From Seriola aureovittata (taxonomy: Eukaryota > Chordata > Actinopteri > Carangiformes > Carangidae), in NCBI RefSeq assembly GCF_021018895.1, contig NC_079382.1:11364501-11428500 (forward strand): a stretch of DNA of 64,000 nucleotides. Reading direction: 5' to 3'. A program made the translations under genes and the position numbers. Numbering within the stretch: position 1 is the stretch's first letter; every line of letters begins with the position of its first letter. Below, one piece after another: positions 52,022 through 64,000 of this stretch. The notes under the pieces were generated by a model. That model had not been told where the DNA came from and made no database searches. It saw only the letters and a list, made by a program, of their open reading frames with translations.

Positions 52022-54990
52022 GTGAGTGTAACGGTCGTCTTCCAAAAAAATTTAAATCTCAGTGCACCGTCGCGCGCTTTGGCTGTTTGTGGGAGTTTGT
52101 CAACAAATGTGCGGGGAGCTTGGTCATGCCCGGGCAGAGACTGGATGAGCGGACCTACCAGACTGGTTGCATATGGCAGAGAGCATTTATAATGCTTCTG
52201 TATTTCTGTCCTCTTCTTCGTATCAATGAGATTTTCGTCTTTAATTTCAACGGACGAAGTGAATAAGTGACAGGTTCATTTCATCACTTCCAGCGCGTGG
52301 ATTCTCGACATCCCGGCAGATGTTTTCCCGGACTTTGAGACACATCGTCGGTTTGTAGTTTTTATCAGTACACAATATTACAACTGATTAGCACAGTTGA
52401 AGACCACAGTAAAATGGCGTGTCCTCTGTTTATTTTACGCATTAGTAGCTAATATCTGCTTCGAGTGAGTGAACATATCGGCTTCTGATCTTAGAGGTGT
52501 TTGTTTTGGGGAAGAGTTGTCAGGCGAAGTGACGAGAAAGTGTCAGAGGATAATGGGAGCCAAGCGAGTAACAGTTATAAAACTGTCCGAAATATTTCTG
52601 CAATAGTACTGGTTTGTTTGTTGTCGCCATCACGAGTAAAAATGAGCCATTGCCCAGGTTCAAGTTGTATCGCCTCATTTTAAGCGTGAAAAAAGCTGTG
52701 AGAGTGAAAACGACTAAGTTTAAATTCTCAACTTTAGTTTAGGATGTTGTTATTGTTGAATAGCGTGTCAGCATCGTGTTTGGACACGTTTCTTCAGTAG
52801 AAGCCGCGAGGGCTGCCCGTTTGTGGATTTTGTGTCTACAGTGAAGAGCGGTCAGTCCTGGCGTGTTTACGCACTGAGCTGCCCAGGGCAGTGTCCTCCT
52901 GATGCGGATAAAGACAGCACATCTCCGGTGGTCGTCCGGAGCCCACATATGATTAATTTGAAACAATCTAATTTAAATACCTGTAAGTTATTATTATGTT
53001 TGTGCAGTTACAATAGTTCTATAACAAAACATCATTCACTGTACAAATTGACCATTTAGCTGAATTGGCTCTTGTCCTTTCTCAGGGATTGGTACAGTAG
53101 GGTTCATGGCTTTATTGGAGCATGTCACTTGCACACTGATATCCACAGGACATGTATTGCTAGTTACATGAAGACAGTAGGTGAAATCGCAGCAGAGCTC
53201 ACCTTGTGTGCACCCCCAGCCCGAGCTGTGGGTGGAGGGGAGCCTGATGCACAGATGGTGCAGCAGAGGGAGCCACTTTCTGCTCCAGCTCTCAGCCTCT
53301 GACCAGCACTGTGGTAGCTGCCAGGCCTCTCTGAAGCCCCAGGCAGTGTGTGTAAGTGTGTGCTGTCTTTCTGTGTGTCTCCCTGTCTATGTTTGTTTTT
53401 TTCTTGTGTCTGACACTATGGTAAACCCACCAGTCCTCTGTTGTCTGTCAGTGGAAATTCAAGACAGGGCTCACATTGTCATTGACACACAACACAAGTT
53501 CACATTTGATCTCAGTGAAACTTGCTGCACAGTTACAGAGATGCCCCTTCTGCTTGGATACCATTAATTAAGCACTGCTTAACTTGCCATGAGGAGAGGT
53601 TAATACAATCTCGGGCTGTGCTGAATTTTAGTAATGCACAATTACTTAGTGTGCACTCACAAAATGGACCAATTTCATTGCCCTGGAAATATTGGAGGCC
53701 AGAGGATGTGTGGGTCAATAATTAAATTTTGGTTTACCATTAAATAGACAATCTGATTTAAAGACATACATATTGCGTAAATGACGTGGCCTGGCTAAAC
53801 AATGTTTTTCCACAGTTTCGTCCTTTGACTCCATATGATATGACATCATGCAAAGGGACAGTTTCACAAAGAGATATACAACCGGCTGCCTCACTCAGCA
53901 AACACAATACCAGTGTATCCAGTTTCAACTTTTTGCATTTGCCAGTCAACCCAGCCCATTTGTCTCCACTTGCACAACAAAAGGAAAAGACAGGCACCCT
54001 TGACAAAAAGATGAAACAGTAGTTCAGATTGTGGCATGTGGCCAACAAGGAAGAGAGTGTGAGTGTTTGCTCTCAGCAGGCACAGTTGAGGATGGAGTGA
54101 AACTCGTTATCTCCCTCATGAAACGGCTGCTGCGTGCAGCACATGACAGTCTAGCCAGAACTTTGGTTTCACTGAGGTTTCACTCATGCACCACCTGCTG
54201 CTGAGTGTGTGTGTTGATAGAGTAGACAGGCAACTATCCAATGTGTGTTTGAGAGACAGGAAACAGTGAGCATAGGTCTTAATGTTGAGCAGCAGAATTG
54301 TGCAGGAGGTACCTAATCCTCTGACTGTGCTCTGCCCTGTGGCACACTGTTAAGGTAATTCTGAGGGGAAAAAAAGCATCTTCGTGTATCTTTTGGCACT
54401 CAATTACAATTTGGCACATATTCAAGAACAGCTTGGCAAAATCAGCTGCAGGAGGGTGGCAAATCTGGCGTAGCATTTTTAGCCGCCCACTGGGTCCCCC
54501 TACACAGGGTGTTTCCATACGTGTGGCTCCTGTTGCTACTCATCGCTGTGTTAAAAAAAAGAGATGATGGCTGTACATCTGGCCTCTTGTATGTTTCTTG
54601 CCTTTCTGTGCATATGCATTTACATTACTAGATCCATCTGTGCCTCTGAGATGATTCATCTCTGTTTGTTTTCAGTATTAGCTCACACAACATAAGCCTC
54701 TTAGTGGGTATTATAATGACTAATGATTTCTTTCCATTTAATGTAAATAGGCTTAGATAATTTTCCATCTGCTAGAGGGCAGTTTCCACTAAAAACATAA
54801 TGATATTTGGCATTTTTTGTTTGGTCTTTAAACAAATCACACCCAAATTATCTGCGAGTCAAAGATCATAAACACATAGGTATGAGTGAGGCCCAGTATG
54901 TGCACTACCAAAACAATTTCAAACACACATACTTCATCTTTGTTATCTCAATCTAAACTTTTTTATCTCATGTCCCCTTCTTCTCTCCAG
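52022..54990 (+). other. bmf: proposed bmf intron 1
   Basis: No exon, repeat or RNA gene is recognised in this stretch of about 3 kb. It ends with the strong acceptor CCCTTCTTCTCTCCAG. Confidence 0.45.
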
Positions 54991-55013
54991 GGAGTTTACC
55001 GCTGAGGCGTCGG

Positions 55014-55236
55014 ATGGATGATGAGGAGGAGGACATGTCACAGCCCATCTCGCACCTCTGGGGAACGTCCTTTAGGGACGTCAAATACGAAGACCGAGCC
55101 ACACCGATTGCAGCCGGACAGGCCCTTACTGCCGTCACCGCTGCTGTGCCCACGTCGCAAAGTCACAACAACAACAGCATCAGCGTCAACACGCTGCCCT
55201 GCAGCTTGCACTGGCAGCCTCGCATACCCTTTCACG
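55014..55236 (+). CDS. bmf: bmf coding exon 1
   Basis: The exon begins at 54991 after TTCTCTCCAG, with 23 nt of leader. The first 74 codons and one base follow, ending CTTTCACG|GTAAGG. The ATG context (CGGATGG) has G at +4 but C at -3, so it is moderate. The part 39-58 is Ala/Thr/Ser/Asn-rich and not conserved. Confidence 0.9.
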
Positions 55237-58200
55237 GTAAGGAGGGATGAGATATTTTGAAGTGTTCTGAGCCTACGGATTGTGTATGCCACTGAATGAC
55301 GCACACACAGTGTAACCTCACACTATTAGTCATTCTTTTTGTTTGGTGGGTTCCTCATTGGGAACTGTCCCCCAGTACCAAAATGAATATGTTAAGATTC
55401 TCAGAGAATGTATCTCTCTCTGATTTGATCATTTTCAGATGGTATGAGAGCAGGAGATTGTTGTTTCCTTTTTTTCTTGAGCTATTAGACAAACTAAATG
55501 CCACTATTCATTATTACTGTAAAGCAGACAAGCCTAGATTAATTTTACTTGTAACTGGGAGATTTCGTCATAGTATAATATACATGCCAAGAACTTCAAA
55601 AAACATGCCATTCAAAGAAACTGTTTGTTTTCTCTGTAGTAGTACATTTATCATATTACATAATTATTTCTGAATATGTCATTAGTTAATTTGCTATATA
55701 ATCCTCAAATTCCTGCCATTTTATTGTTTTATGTTTTATATTTGCAATTCCTTAAAAAATGAAAACAACAACAACATCAACAATAATTTCATGCATACAT
55801 AAAGGTACATACCCACACTAATATGTCCATCTATTTTAATCCAATATTGTTTTCCCATGTCTAATCAAATCAGTGTGACATCACACTAATTGAATTGAAT
55901 GAATGTTGAAGTAGAAGGTTGTTTGTTTGTTGACTCATTGTCAGTGTGTGAGAGGTACATGTTGTTCTGGGTTTAAAATTATCAATACATAAGCACCACT
56001 GACTGGTATTACCCTTGTCATTCATTGTAATCTAACCACTAATGGATGTCATGAGCTTGGCTTGGTGCCATTTTTTCTCCAAAACACGGCCCAGGCCGCT
56101 CACTTTCTTAGACATATTACGTTCCTCTGTGAGGCATTCTGCACAAATGATAACACATAAAAACAATTGTTTTCCCTCCAAGTGGCATGACTGCAGCAGC
56201 GCATGCTAGAGGCAATGAGTAAACTCAGTGACACAGCCCACAGAAAGGCGGCAGTTCACTGAGGCTGTTGTTCATTTAATAAGGTGTTTGAGATTTCCGC
56301 CTACCAACACTCTCTCTCTTTCTTGTTTGTGGACTCTTCAGTTGTACTTTGAGTGTCTACCTTGTAATTTGTCCACAAGATGATCTGAGGTAAATTAGAT
56401 ACTGTATATTTGACTAACCTGGCCAGACACAGCAGTGTTTGAAGCCATTAATAGTCATCAAGATCATTTGTCTTATCTTAACCATCTGCAGTGTGTTCAC
56501 TGTCTGGTCTTAAGATCAAAAAGGAAAACATTAGTGCTTTCACTGAACTGAAATCTACTTATATCAAATACTGCTGATATCAGTGATGTCTCTTTGCCTT
56601 GTATTCATTTCGGCACTGCCAACAACGTCTGAGCATTTTAAAGATCCGACAACAACACAAGTTTTAAGAAGCTTGATGTTTTCCTTTTAGGCAACGCTGG
56701 ATTACGCTCACATTTCCCCGCTCAGTTTGAGCCTATGGAGGACCGGGGAGAGAGGCAGATTGAAGAGGAGGAGGAAGAGGGCAGAGGGGAGGAAGATGAC
56801 AGGATGGCAGAGAGGCCCGAGGAGCAGGCAGGGGTGAGCGTCGAGGCGCAAATTGGCCGTAAACTTCGGGAGATTGGAGACAAGTTCCAACAGGATCATG
56901 TTGAACTGGTAAGCCTCACTCCCAAGCAGTGAAGAGGAACCTTCAATGACATTACCATACATTACCTCAAACAACCATCTTTTAAGCTTGTATGCACTTT
57001 TAAGTGTCAAAGTGTAAACATCATGTACACAAGAGGACTTATATCGCTTCAAAGACAAAATGGATATTACCTAACCTATTAACTCAATTCTCTATTATCT
57101 GCATATCACAGATAAAAGGTAGCAAGGGACACTGGGTCTAATGTGCAACTAGGAGTCAGACTGTAATTTTAGACACTATATATTTTTCAGATAAAAAGTT
57201 TGTGTTTGTGTGTTACATGTGAACTATGTATGTGTGTCAGCTTTTACTTGATTAGAGACATGAATCAAAGCTACTTTGTGCCAATTTGTGGCTCACTCTT
57301 GGGAAGAAAGGCGCATTTTGCCATCTGGATTGGCCACCACCCCGCACTGGATAAAAATAGCCTGTGCAGTGATTCAACCACTTTTTTGGCCTCACTGAAG
57401 GATAAATCCTAAATCACTAGTAAGGCATGATTTAGTAACATAGGAGACATAGGAGAATGTCTCAGGAGCAGATTTTCTCACTGTCAATATCCAGTTATTA
57501 ACTCATTGTGGTCAGGGTCATTTTTTTTTATTGTAAAACACTGAAACAGTACCTCAGTCTGGGTGGAGGGTTAGAGACTATGCTGCCAATTTTCTTTGTC
57601 ACTGTAGCACTGATACCTTGTCATTACAGTCAGGAGGAAGAAAGAAAGAAAACAAAGGAGTGAAATTCATGCCATGTGTTTGAATTCTCCCAATGTTTTT
57701 GGATAGAGCAGAAGAAACGACACTCAGCCTGTTTCTGACCAGGACCCCTTTATTCCTTTGTCTTCACTTTTCAATTTAAAGGTTTAAAAGTCAGTTTGTT
57801 CCTTTACCTGAAAGTAGACTGACTTTTTTTCCCCCTCAAATGAATTCCTTATACTCAACATAGCACATGAAGCATGAAGCAATTTGGGACTTGTGAAGGC
57901 TTTAGGGATGATGAAGGGAATTGAGCATGGAGGTTCACTGTTTGCAAGGCTCCCGAGGGAGTAGTTAAGCACGCATACCCTGTGTAGTTCATGATGTGCA
58001 GTTAATTGTGCATGTCAAGAAATAAAATCCACATGGAAACATGGCAGGAATTATGTCACAATCTTACAGATATCCATAGACTTATACTATCGCAGCCGTA
58101 CCTGGATCACGACAAAGCCCACAACATGTTTGGCATCACAGTGGGATTGATAACAGGTCAGATTGGAACTTGCACCAGTGTTTAAAAAGCACTTACTGGT

Positions 58201-60362
58201 CAGAGTTAAGAATTCACATTGGTCACATGATCATGGACTTAGTTAATGAGTACAAACACACTGGGAGGGGTATCAAGTTTCTTATCTGCTGCTGCGACTG
58301 TTTTGCTGTGGGGTCTGTGTTGACAACAAGGTGTGGTTGATAAGTTTTGAATAACGTGAAACTGTGTGGTCAACAGAGTCAACAAAAAAGAGAAAAAAAG
58401 AAGACAGAAATAAAGAGTGAGAGAAAGACATTAAAAAAGGGATATATGGTTTGAGCTTTTAGAAAGATTGAGGAAGAGCAGGTGGGATCGATGTGACTGT
58501 CACGAACAGGAGCGAGCAGCATGTCTGTGTCTGGGTAGACTTGGCCGGCTGTTTATATGCTTGTCTAAAAATAGAGTCTGACTCACACACTTATAGACGC
58601 AGCCAGTAACATGACGGCTACCCACAATACCTCAGTTGTCCCACTGACTGCCTCTGTGTGTGTGTCTTTGTGTGTGTTTTGGTTTGTGTGTGTAACTCTG
58701 TGACAGAGATAAGAGAGAATTTTTTCTTTTTTTTTCTTTTTCTTTTTTTTTTTTTTGCCCGCTGTCTGCGCTCGAGTTGGTTTTATCCTCCAGGATCTGA
58801 TACTGTTGTTGTAGGAATATTCCAAAGGGAGAATAATCACAAGTGATCCTTCATGATATCCAATCACTTCTCTGTACGCTCTCTGCTGCTATTGTTAGAC
58901 CGTTTCACTCGTTTCTCCAAGCAGAAGTTGCTGGTGTGGGCTAATGTGTGGGTTTTTGTTTATGTGGAGCACATTGTGTTTGTGGTTTGAGTCGTTTTGA
59001 CTACCTTTGTGAGCAATAAAATGTTAATGCTTTATATCAGGGGGGAAAAAGTTAGCCCATCCTAACATTAAGTGGAACAGCAAAAAATTCACATTGTCTG
59101 TTTTCATAATTGCTTAGGATGCATTAATCTAAAAATGGCAAACAAAACACGAGCCATTCTCCACTACCTACGCAAGTGAGAGCAGAAAGATGAGCCTCAT
59201 GTGGAACAAACCAGGGTGCTGTTTAAATAAGCTCAGCAGTGTAGAATTAAGGTAATTAAGGACAATTAGGGTTACATTTAGTGGTGCTGGTTCAATTCAG
59301 TTCAGTCTGCTAGTTCTGCATCAAATAGCCTGTGGCAGACTCTGATTGCTAGGCTGGTAGAGACCTTGATGGAGAGAGCAGGAAGAGACAGAGAGAGAGA
59401 TCGTAACAAGAATGCTTATGCAACAGGCTGCAATATCTCAGTGCAACTGTTCAGAAAGCCAGTGGGAGCTGTGTGGCATCAGAGATGAGGAGGGGGAGAG
59501 AGGAGATTGCAGGATGCAGCAGGAATCCCTTCATCTGTCTGTAGTCCACAAGGGCTACACACCCCAATAGAAAATGACAGACAAGGCAGCTCCATGGGTG
59601 GGAGAAATTTCAGTTTCCTTTGCTTTGTTTTGGTAATTACTCAGCTGACTTTGCTGCTACAAGAGAGCTGTGATGAAATAGGAAGCATGTTCTCTGAAAG
59701 CATTTCACTTTGAGCTCCTCGTTGAGAAGTCAACAGTGCAACATTTAATAAGAGGGACTGTCTCAAATGTGAGGGAGGAGGATAGAGTGATATTATTAAA
59801 ATAAGTGGCAGCTCCTGTGGGTTAAACATGTCTTGTTTTACAGTTGTTCGCCTGGTCCTTTTCATTCTTTCATCAGCTTCTTGAGTCAAGGAAACATCTA
59901 AATGAACAAGTACATTACATTTATGTTGTGTCTAGGCATGAGAGCCCCTGCCGATACTGTAGATTCTGCCAAAGTTTCATGCAGGATATGCATGTGACAG
60001 ACATGTTTGCTAGACACAGCCTAATGTTGTGGAAACATTCAGTCTTCTTGGTCATATCGTTTTAGCTCACAGGGTTTACCACAGTTCACAAGGCTTTACC
60101 TCAAAAACCTGTAATGACGAAATAAGACTTTGAATAGTGTTTTCTTTTTAACTGATGAAAGCCTGACGAGCATAGTGATTAACCTGTTTGAACATATGGC
60201 CCTGCTTGATGCTAATAACCCTTTTTTTTTTCTGTGTCCTTGTAGTTCATGAGGCACCAGAGACAAAACCTGCCTGCCTGGATGCGCCTTACGATGGCCC
60301 TGTTTGGCTTTCTGTTTCCAAGACAGGCTCTCGTCCCCCGCCTGAGAGGAGAGCAGAGATGA
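55014..60362 (+). CDS. bmf: Bcl-2-modifying factor (BH3-only), complete, three exons
   Basis: Bmf is a BH3-only protein that triggers mitochondrial apoptosis by occupying the groove of anti-apoptotic Bcl-2 proteins; in mammals it is held on myosin V motors through dynein light chain. Exons 55014-55236, 56691-56908 and 60246-60362 give 558 nt (185 residues plus stop; human 184). Seen in order: acidic start MDDEEED; EDRATPI (26-32), aligned with the mammalian dynein-light-chain motif but degraded; LPCSL...FHGNAG (about 61-78), matching the mammalian LPCGV...FYGNAG; an acidic stretch (96-111); the BH3 IGRKLREIGDKF (129-140) with Leu133, Gly137 and Asp138; and a hydrophobic C-terminus LPAWMRLTMALFGFLF. 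An in-frame CTG lies 12 nt before the ATG. Zebrafish has bmf1 and bmf2; which one this is remains open. Confidence 0.92.
55237..56690 (+). other. bmf: bmf intron
   Basis: No exon or clear repeat is recognised. It ends GTTTTCCTTTTAG. Confidence 0.6.
56691..56908 (+). CDS. bmf: bmf coding exon 2: acidic stretch and BH3
   Basis: Residues 75-147: GNAGLRSHFPAQFEPMED, a Glu/Asp-rich stretch with six Glu in a row, then VEAQIGRKLREIGDKFQ and HVEL. Human BH3 is AEVQIARKLQCIADQF, so the hydrophobic spacing and the invariant Leu and Asp are conserved. The donor is GAACTG|GTAAGC. Confidence 0.95.
56909..60245 (+). other. bmf: bmf intron
   Basis: About 3.3 kb without a recognised exon. It includes short TG runs near 58660 and a poly-T-rich patch near 58730-58756. 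Confidence 0.6.
60246..60362 (+). CDS. bmf: bmf last coding exon
   Basis: Residues 148-185: FMRHQRQNLPAWMRLTMA, LFGFLFPRQALVPRLRGE, QR and TGA at 60360-60362. It aligns with the mammalian HQQNRNRVWWQILLFLHN tail. The acceptor is TGTCCTTGTAG after a poly-T tract. Confidence 0.92.
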   Translation, partial: FMRHQRQNLPAWMRLTMALFGFLFPRQALVPRLRGEQR

Positions 60363-62990
60363 AGGGACTTCCTGCTGGCCCCTTGCCTCGGCCCTTGTTT
60401 TCCCTCAGAAGAAACAAGGGACCAGACTTTTAGAGATGGCACTGTAAGATGGAACACGGGTTTGGATTTTGTTTTCTAATTGAAAATGAAGATGAGATGA
60501 AGAAAACACTGGTCACCGCTGGACGGAGACTGAATACAATTTTTTTTTTCTTTTTTTTTTTCTTTTGTCATTTTTTTCCCGCCTCTCCAAGAAGAAGCCA
60601 TTGTGTTTGAAGAGATATTTTCGAAATATTTGTAAGATTACCTATTTTGTACAGTAAACTGCTCTTTTTATTTGGTAATTCAAGTCTTGAAGGACCTCCA
60701 TCAGTCCAGGGAATGCCTTATTCTCTCCTGCCACAGTACTTACTCTTTTGCATCAAGGATATCATATGAAAGAGATACATTTTTAAGATTAGGCCACTTT
60801 TTTGGCACAACACTGTGGACATGGACATTTCTGTGCTCAAGTTACTGACTTAAAACCTTGAGGACTCGAGGCACATTTCTAATTTATTCTCAAAAAACAA
60901 TAAGCCCTGTACTTACCTTTTACTGTTCCACACTGGCTAATTAGAAAATGGTTGTCCTGACATTGTGGCAGTGTTACACACTGGTGTTGCACTGTTGGTC
61001 AGTTTAGATACGTGTTTTATCAGCTTCCACTGTAGACCTAGGGACATTATGTCAACCTCTGTCTATTTCCTGGTGTCATCCATCAGCCTGTCCATCTCCA
61101 GTACCACTCATGTTATTAGAAGTGGCCTAACGACCCACTGTGTAGACTCAGATCTTGTTGATTGAAAGGATAAACGCATGTATACTTGAATATAGGTGTA
61201 CTGAAGATTTCAAGATCTGACATTGTAATCGTGATTACTCTTTCAATTTGTGATCATTTGTTTGTAGGAGTGTGTGCTTACTGTTTCCAAAATGTGCAGT
61301 AATTGTGAAACCAAATAAGCACAAAGTCAAACAAATCTCCTTTGTGAGATTACAATCAGGGAACTGGAAACAATCAGACAGCTGAAAGGCTTTGGATAAA
61401 TTTCATCCTTTTCTAAAGCGTTTCAGGATTTCTTTCTCTGGCTGGATTGACAATCGCAATTTTGCCCTCTGCTGCATTGTGGGTCACCTGTGAGAGAGAT
61501 GACATTTATCGACATTTTTAGGGGCGAGCAATATTCAAGCCAGTGGAAGGAAGAAAAATCTTAGGGATCAGCTGCATTTTGCAATCAAACTGACATCCAT
61601 AGAAGGACTTTTCCCAAAATATGGCTGTGTTGTCAGTGAAATATGCCTCTTTACAAATATCGTTGTCACAGACACATTTTGGGTTCAAGTTACAGATGCT
61701 TTTTCATTTTGTTTCACTCCAGGTGTAAATGTCTCAAGCACTGATTCAAACCTGATGTGCTAATACACATATGAGATATCCCAAGTTTAACCTCTTATTC
61801 AAGTGCTTTCTTTCACAAAACCGCCAGTTGTAAATCAAGCTTCACTGAGAACTTAGTAAAAACAGCTTCTGTACAGTTCAAAAACCATTTCACGAACACA
61901 CAGACACATCTGCCTATAGGAGAAAGTTTATACATCCTTGTGTGACAACTGCTACGTTAGCATTTTGCAATGACACAGCCACTGTTTCTCAATGTAAGGT
62001 TTATCAAGGAAAAAGTCTTTAAAGACTTTAAATAAGATGTTAAAAATTCCTCATTTGATGTATTATTTCAGTCTGTTGTAGATTCATGATATGAACTTTT
62101 GAAGACACTGATGGGTTTTTTTCTGCTTTATGTTTTCTTCAGGGAGTAGTTAATAACCGTGTTAAATAACTGATGCTTATTATGAGATGTGTTTGCTAAA
62201 AATCTGCCGTTGAGTGCGGACCCCCATCCATGCTTTTAGCCGTTCATTATTCAGGTGGTAGACGGCGCTGAACAAGCAAAGACGTTTCATTCAACTTTTT
62301 ACATTTTCCAAAGCATTTCCCTCAACATCAACATGGAAGTGTGTTACAGATTGTTTGGAGTTTTTTCTTCTTTAACTACGTGAGTAGCTGAACCAAAAGT
62401 TTGTTTCCTGCAAACACTGAACGCTGAGCCAATTCACACCAATTTATGATGCACTCTCTGCTTCTCAGTCCAAAGCTTCATACTTGCACTCTCCTCTGTT
62501 CATTCAACGTCACGTTTAACTACTCCCTGTCCTTATTGAGAACATTTTGTTTAGTTTCTTTGAGATAATTTATTCTAATTTATTTTGTGTATATTTGCTC
62601 AGTGCTACTGTATAGATGCTATCTCAGTGTGTACAGTCCTTTTCTTCTCATTGTTGACGTGCATTCAGTTGTGTGTTTGATTCCAGTGTGTGGGGAGGTT
62701 GGACTAAAGCCATGTGCCTCGTGCGTTCTCACACGAATGCTGTGAGTCTTTACAAATCACGTGAACAACAGACAATCAAAATGTACAAAATGTGCCTTGT
62801 GAGTAACAGACCTGCCACACTATCATCATCATCAACACTTGGCATAATTACCCAAAGTCACTGGTCACAGCTGCTTGTTTCACTTGGGCTCTGTGAGATC
62901 AACGTACTCTGATACAGTAGAGTTGGCACACACAGTACAGCGTGTTTGTTGTGCCTTGATACAAAATAAAAATCAGTTTGATTCCTCACA
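60363..62990 (+). other. bmf: bmf 3' UTR
   Basis: No coding signal follows the stop. The first well-placed AATAAA is at 62965-62970 in the context ACAAAATAAAAATCAG, giving a 3' UTR of about 2.6 kb, typical for a regulated apoptosis gene. AU-rich words occur around 62560-62600. Confidence 0.6.
62965..62970 (+). terminator. bmf: polyadenylation signal AATAAA of bmf
   Basis: This is a canonical hexamer followed within 25 bp by a TG/T-rich segment. Confidence 0.55.
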
Positions 62991-64000
62991 TCAGCTCACG
63001 AGGCACAGGCTCAACCTTTGACATCTTTCAGCACGGACGGCGAAATTTCACCACGCAAATCCTTGTCAATATCAGAAACGACTGTTTGCAGTCAATGTGC
63101 ACTGTAAAAAAAAAAAAAAAAAAAAAAAAAGAAACAATTTTTTAGCTGTATACTGTTTTTTGCGCCTCTCTCTTTCTACTCCTGTGCTGAACTTCCCCTC
63201 TAGATTCTTGAAACTTTTTAAGATCTGTAATATGCTGGATCGGCCCAGCGCGTCTGGGTTTTTGTGCTTTATTTTCTACAATCTAGTAGGGCTGTGGGTT
63301 TACATTTGAAGGAGGAATGAGCCACCATGGTGCCCAGTATTATTTGTATGTGAGATGGGTTGAACAGCCACTCAGTGAATGTGGTGTTGATCTGAGCCTG
63401 TCATTACTAGCCACTGTCGCAACCCTGACTCAAATGAAACATTTGTTATATGTTCAACCTTCAGTGTCTTTAATATCAAATTTCTTCGATCGGTTTTTTG
63501 AATATCCAAGAAAGAGTGCATCTTTACTGTCAAGTGCTGTGATTAGGTGTTTTTATACATAAGACATAAATTTGACACAGCTATTGTTGCTATCTTTATG
63601 AAAAGTTTTTAGCTAAATTTTTCCATACCTTTTTGTAAGAAGACGAAGAAAGAACTACAACAACATGACTTTTTTGCTTTTCTATAATGGCTTTTTTTTC
63701 AATGTTGTGGCATTTTTAGTTTTGGATATTGCCAAGTCTGCTGTGTCACTCTCAGTTCAAGGGCTTTTTCAATATATGTAAATGGAGTAAAAATGCATGT
63801 CCAACATTCCTGAAAAAAAAAAATCTGTATCTTAAAGGTTTGAATGTAATTTAATGGAGTGAAAACCACAATATCTCTTTTAATACATGAACTGAACAGT
63901 GGAACTGATTTCAGACTCCCGTGCGCCCTGTGTGCAGGGAGTTTGTATTGTCTTCACATTGCTTTCTTTACGTTCAGAGTGGTCTCAAGGATTTCACATT
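62991..64000. other. downstream flank of bmf
   Basis: It contains a 25-base poly-A run (63106-63130) and no recognised gene. It could be a longer bmf 3' UTR form. Confidence 0.45.
63106..63130. repeat. poly-A run
   Basis: Twenty-five consecutive A residues. Lacking a recognisable retroposed body upstream, it is recorded only as a homopolymer. Confidence 0.9.

Overview
The window is genomic DNA from a ray-finned (teleost, probably percomorph) fish. It has long AT-rich introns with GT..AG junctions, many microsatellites, a tRNA-derived SINE and several interspersed repeats that I remember as common in fish genomes. All protein-coding signal comes from three spliced vertebrate genes. The exon chains below were built by hand from splice sites, reading phase and recalled family sequence. 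No prokaryotic, viral or toxin gene is visible.

Layout. (1) 879-2706, plus strand: the last two coding exons of a neuronal nicotinic acetylcholine receptor alpha subunit, best called chrna2; its 5' exons lie left of the window. (2) 6271-20197, minus strand: a complete ptk2b (PYK2) coding region in 30 exons. The summed exon length is 2,982 nt, an exact multiple of three, giving 993 residues with FERM, tyrosine kinase, proline-rich and FAT regions. (3) 55014-60362, plus strand: a complete three-exon bmf, a BH3-only cell-death activator of 185 residues, with a probable untranslated first exon ending at 52021 and a 3' UTR ending near 62990.

chrna2 and ptk2b face each other tail to tail, the same neighbour order and orientation as human 8p21. 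ptk2b and bmf face away from each other across about 30 kb of noncoding DNA (about 20.2-51.8 kb). That stretch holds repeats, a promoter-like GC/CCAAT cluster at 45.4-45.8 kb, a second such cluster at 50.9-51.0 kb and no recognisable protein gene. The three products do not form one pathway: the receptor is a synaptic cation channel, PYK2 is a calcium- and adhesion-responsive kinase, and Bmf antagonises Bcl-2 proteins.

I found no new biological system. The most informative points are two lost protein-interaction motifs (the GRB2-binding pYxN in the PYK2 FAT domain and the dynein-light-chain motif in Bmf), a 41-codon PYK2 exon matching the mammalian isoform cassette, a large inverted repeat in a ptk2b intron, and a promoter-like island with no assigned gene.
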